Below, piece after piece: positions 62,883 through 64,000 of a stretch of 64,000 bases of DNA. Every line of letters begins with the position of its first letter. Positions within the stretch are counted from its first letter, which is position 1. The notes under the pieces are model-generated. The model ran no database searches. It saw only the letters and a list, made by a program, of their open reading frames with translations, and had not been told where the DNA came from. A program made the position numbers and the translations under genes. The DNA comes from Thiodiazotropha sp040506705 (GTDB taxonomy: Bacteria; Pseudomonadota; Gammaproteobacteria; Chromatiales; Chromatiaceae). The stretch spans positions 1 through 64,000 of the forward strand of contig JBEVWG010000019.1 of the NCBI GenBank assembly GCA_040506705.1, written 5' to 3'.

Positions 62883-64000
62883 CTACCGCACCTTAACCTT
62901 TGCCAGCTCCTTACCCTCTTCACTCATCACGTGGGTGGAACAGGCGAGACAGGGGTCGAAACTATGCAGCGTGCGCAGTATCTCTACCGGCTGATCTGCA
63001 CGTTCCACCTTAGTGTTCATCAATGAGGCTTCGAAAGCACCGATATTGCCTTCGCTGTCTCTCGGTGAACCATTCCATGTGGTGGGCACCACGCATTGAT
63101 AGTTGTCGATGCGGGTATCCTTGATCTTGATCCAATGCCCCAGGGCGCCTCTTGGCGCTTCACTGAAACCGACACCTTTTGCCTCTTTCGGCCAGGTTTC
63201 AGGATCCCAATTGTCGACGTTGGCGGTTGATGAATCCCCCGCCTTGATATTGGCCATCAACTTATCCATGAAGTAGCGCATCTTGTCTGCCGCCCAATCG
63301 GCTTCCAGTCCACGTGCAGCTGTCCGACCAAGGGTTGAGAATAGTGCAGTGACCGGCACATCTAGCGTTTTCAGTACAAAGTTAATCTGTTCGGTAATCT
63401 CTTCATGGCCCTTGGCATAACCGATGATATATCGTGCTAGTGGACCAACTTCCATGGCATGGCCACGCCAACGCGGCGCTTTAATCCAGGAGTACTTGGC
63501 GTCTTCGTCAATCTGCTCGATATTGGTTTTTGTTCCCTTGGAATTCGGGCCCAGCTGGAAATTTGGTTCGGTAATACCATCCCAGGGATGCAAACCTTTG
63601 ACCCCATCGGGATAGTTGTACCAGGAGTGAGGGACATACTCCTGGATCTCATCCGGATTACGCAGATCGACTTCGTGCACCTCCTTGAGATTGCCATTGA
63701 GGATTGCACCTCTGGGCATCATCAGGTTGGCTGCAGAGTAGTCGTTAGCGCGATCAGGGATATCACCATAACTAAGCACATTCGTACTCGACAGACCACC
63801 ACCGTAGAGCCAACCCTTGTAAAACTGACCCACAGCAAGAATATCTGGAATGTAGACGTTTTTGATAAACTCTCTGGTACTGTCGATGATCGAAGAGATC
63901 TGGTTCAGGTTGACCATATTCAGAGCACCAACCGATCCGACACCATCCAGATTGATTGGACAAGGTACGCCGCCCACCAACCAATTGGGATGAGGATCCT
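62883..64000 (-). CDS. hupL: uptake [NiFe]-hydrogenase large subunit (partial, N-terminus beyond window)
   Basis: The C-terminal 372 residues of the catalytic large subunit. The frame continues past the window end (DPHPNWLVGGVPCPINLDG spans the edge). Conserved blocks are APRWRGHAMEVGPLAR, EAPRGALGHWIKI and the C-terminal metal-binding DPCLACSTH, followed by a 15-residue tail starting VMSEEGKEL. That tail is the peptide removed by HupD, in contrast to HupV which lacks it. The protein takes up H2 at the membrane with HupS (expected just outside the window) and HupC. A palindromic element follows its stop. Confidence 0.96.
   Translation of the reverse strand, partial: DPHPNWLVGGVPCPINLDGVGSVGALNMVNLNQISSIIDSTREFIKNVYIPDILAVGQFYKGWLYGGGLSSTNVLSYGDIPDRANDYSAANLMMPRGAILNGNLKEVHEVDLRNPDEIQEYVPHSWYNYPDGVKGLHPWDGITEPNFQLGPNSKGTKTNIEQIDEDAKYSWIKAPRWRGHAMEVGPLARYIIGYAKGHEEITEQINFVLKTLDVPVTALFSTLGRTAARGLEADWAADKMRYFMDKLMANIKAGDSSTANVDNWDPETWPKEAKGVGFSEAPRGALGHWIKIKDTRIDNYQCVVPTTWNGSPRDSEGNIGAFEASLMNTKVERADQPVEILRTLHSFDPCLACSTHVMSEEGKELAKVKVR

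Overview
The window reads as a chromosomal segment of a gammaproteobacterium with an aerobic or microaerobic, hydrogen-using and probably diazotrophic lifestyle. The evidence is an Azotobacter/rhizobium-style hup-hyp gene order, a close FeSII (Shethna) ferredoxin homologue of the kind that shields nitrogenase from oxygen, AcnB and SthA, and several c-di-GMP and chemotaxis proteins. No rRNA or tRNA gene was seen, so I cannot name the genus; a sulfur-oxidising or symbiotic Chromatiales-like bacterium would fit but is inference.

Layout. 0.2-3.8 kb: a secreted protein of unknown function, then an array of 14 hairpin-forming 107-bp repeats with a GxxExxY (PD-(D/E)XK-like) gene seated inside it. 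3.9-7.5 kb: acnB and a divergent LysR regulator. 7.8-12.3 kb: a visibly AT-richer stretch with a DUF1059 protein, unknown and broken genes, an IS66 remnant and an SGNH/MBOAT O-acylation pair. 12.4-22.3 kb: a seven-gene operon annotated elsewhere as urea carboxylase/allophanate hydrolase plus an ABC importer; a guanidine-I (ykkC) riboswitch in its leader points to guanidine assimilation. 22.3-23.6 kb: noncoding repeats. 23.6-25.8 kb: a phospholipid synthesis trio. 26-32.3 kb: a GGDEF-EAL protein, SthA, a zinc-binding soluble chemoreceptor, a Gdx/SugE guanidinium exporter and FeSII. 32.9-38.2 kb: PAS-GGDEF-EAL and CheB-CheR-PAS proteins.

38.6-64 kb is a [NiFe]-hydrogenase region, all on the minus strand. 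In transcription order it has hupL (cut by the window end), a small membrane protein, hupC, then after an interruption hupD-F-G-H-I-J-K, hypA-B-C-D-E-X, hupR, hupT-U-V. HupUV is the H2 sensor, HupT its kinase and HupR the sigma54 activator; a sigma54 promoter lies just ahead of hupD. The interruption (about 55.5-61.5 kb) carries a cyanase and a cyanate/nitrate-type ABC importer with a divergent sigma54 activator, and it is bounded by two copies of the hupC 3' end, so it appears to have entered an ancestral hupSLC-hupD operon. No hypF is present; a REP doublet sits where hypF is found in related operons.

Two related families of short palindromic (REP/REPIN-like) elements are scattered through the intergenic gaps. 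The most unusual item is the hairpin array with its embedded GxxExxY gene, whose leader mini-ORF is a variant of the mini-ORF carried by most repeat units.
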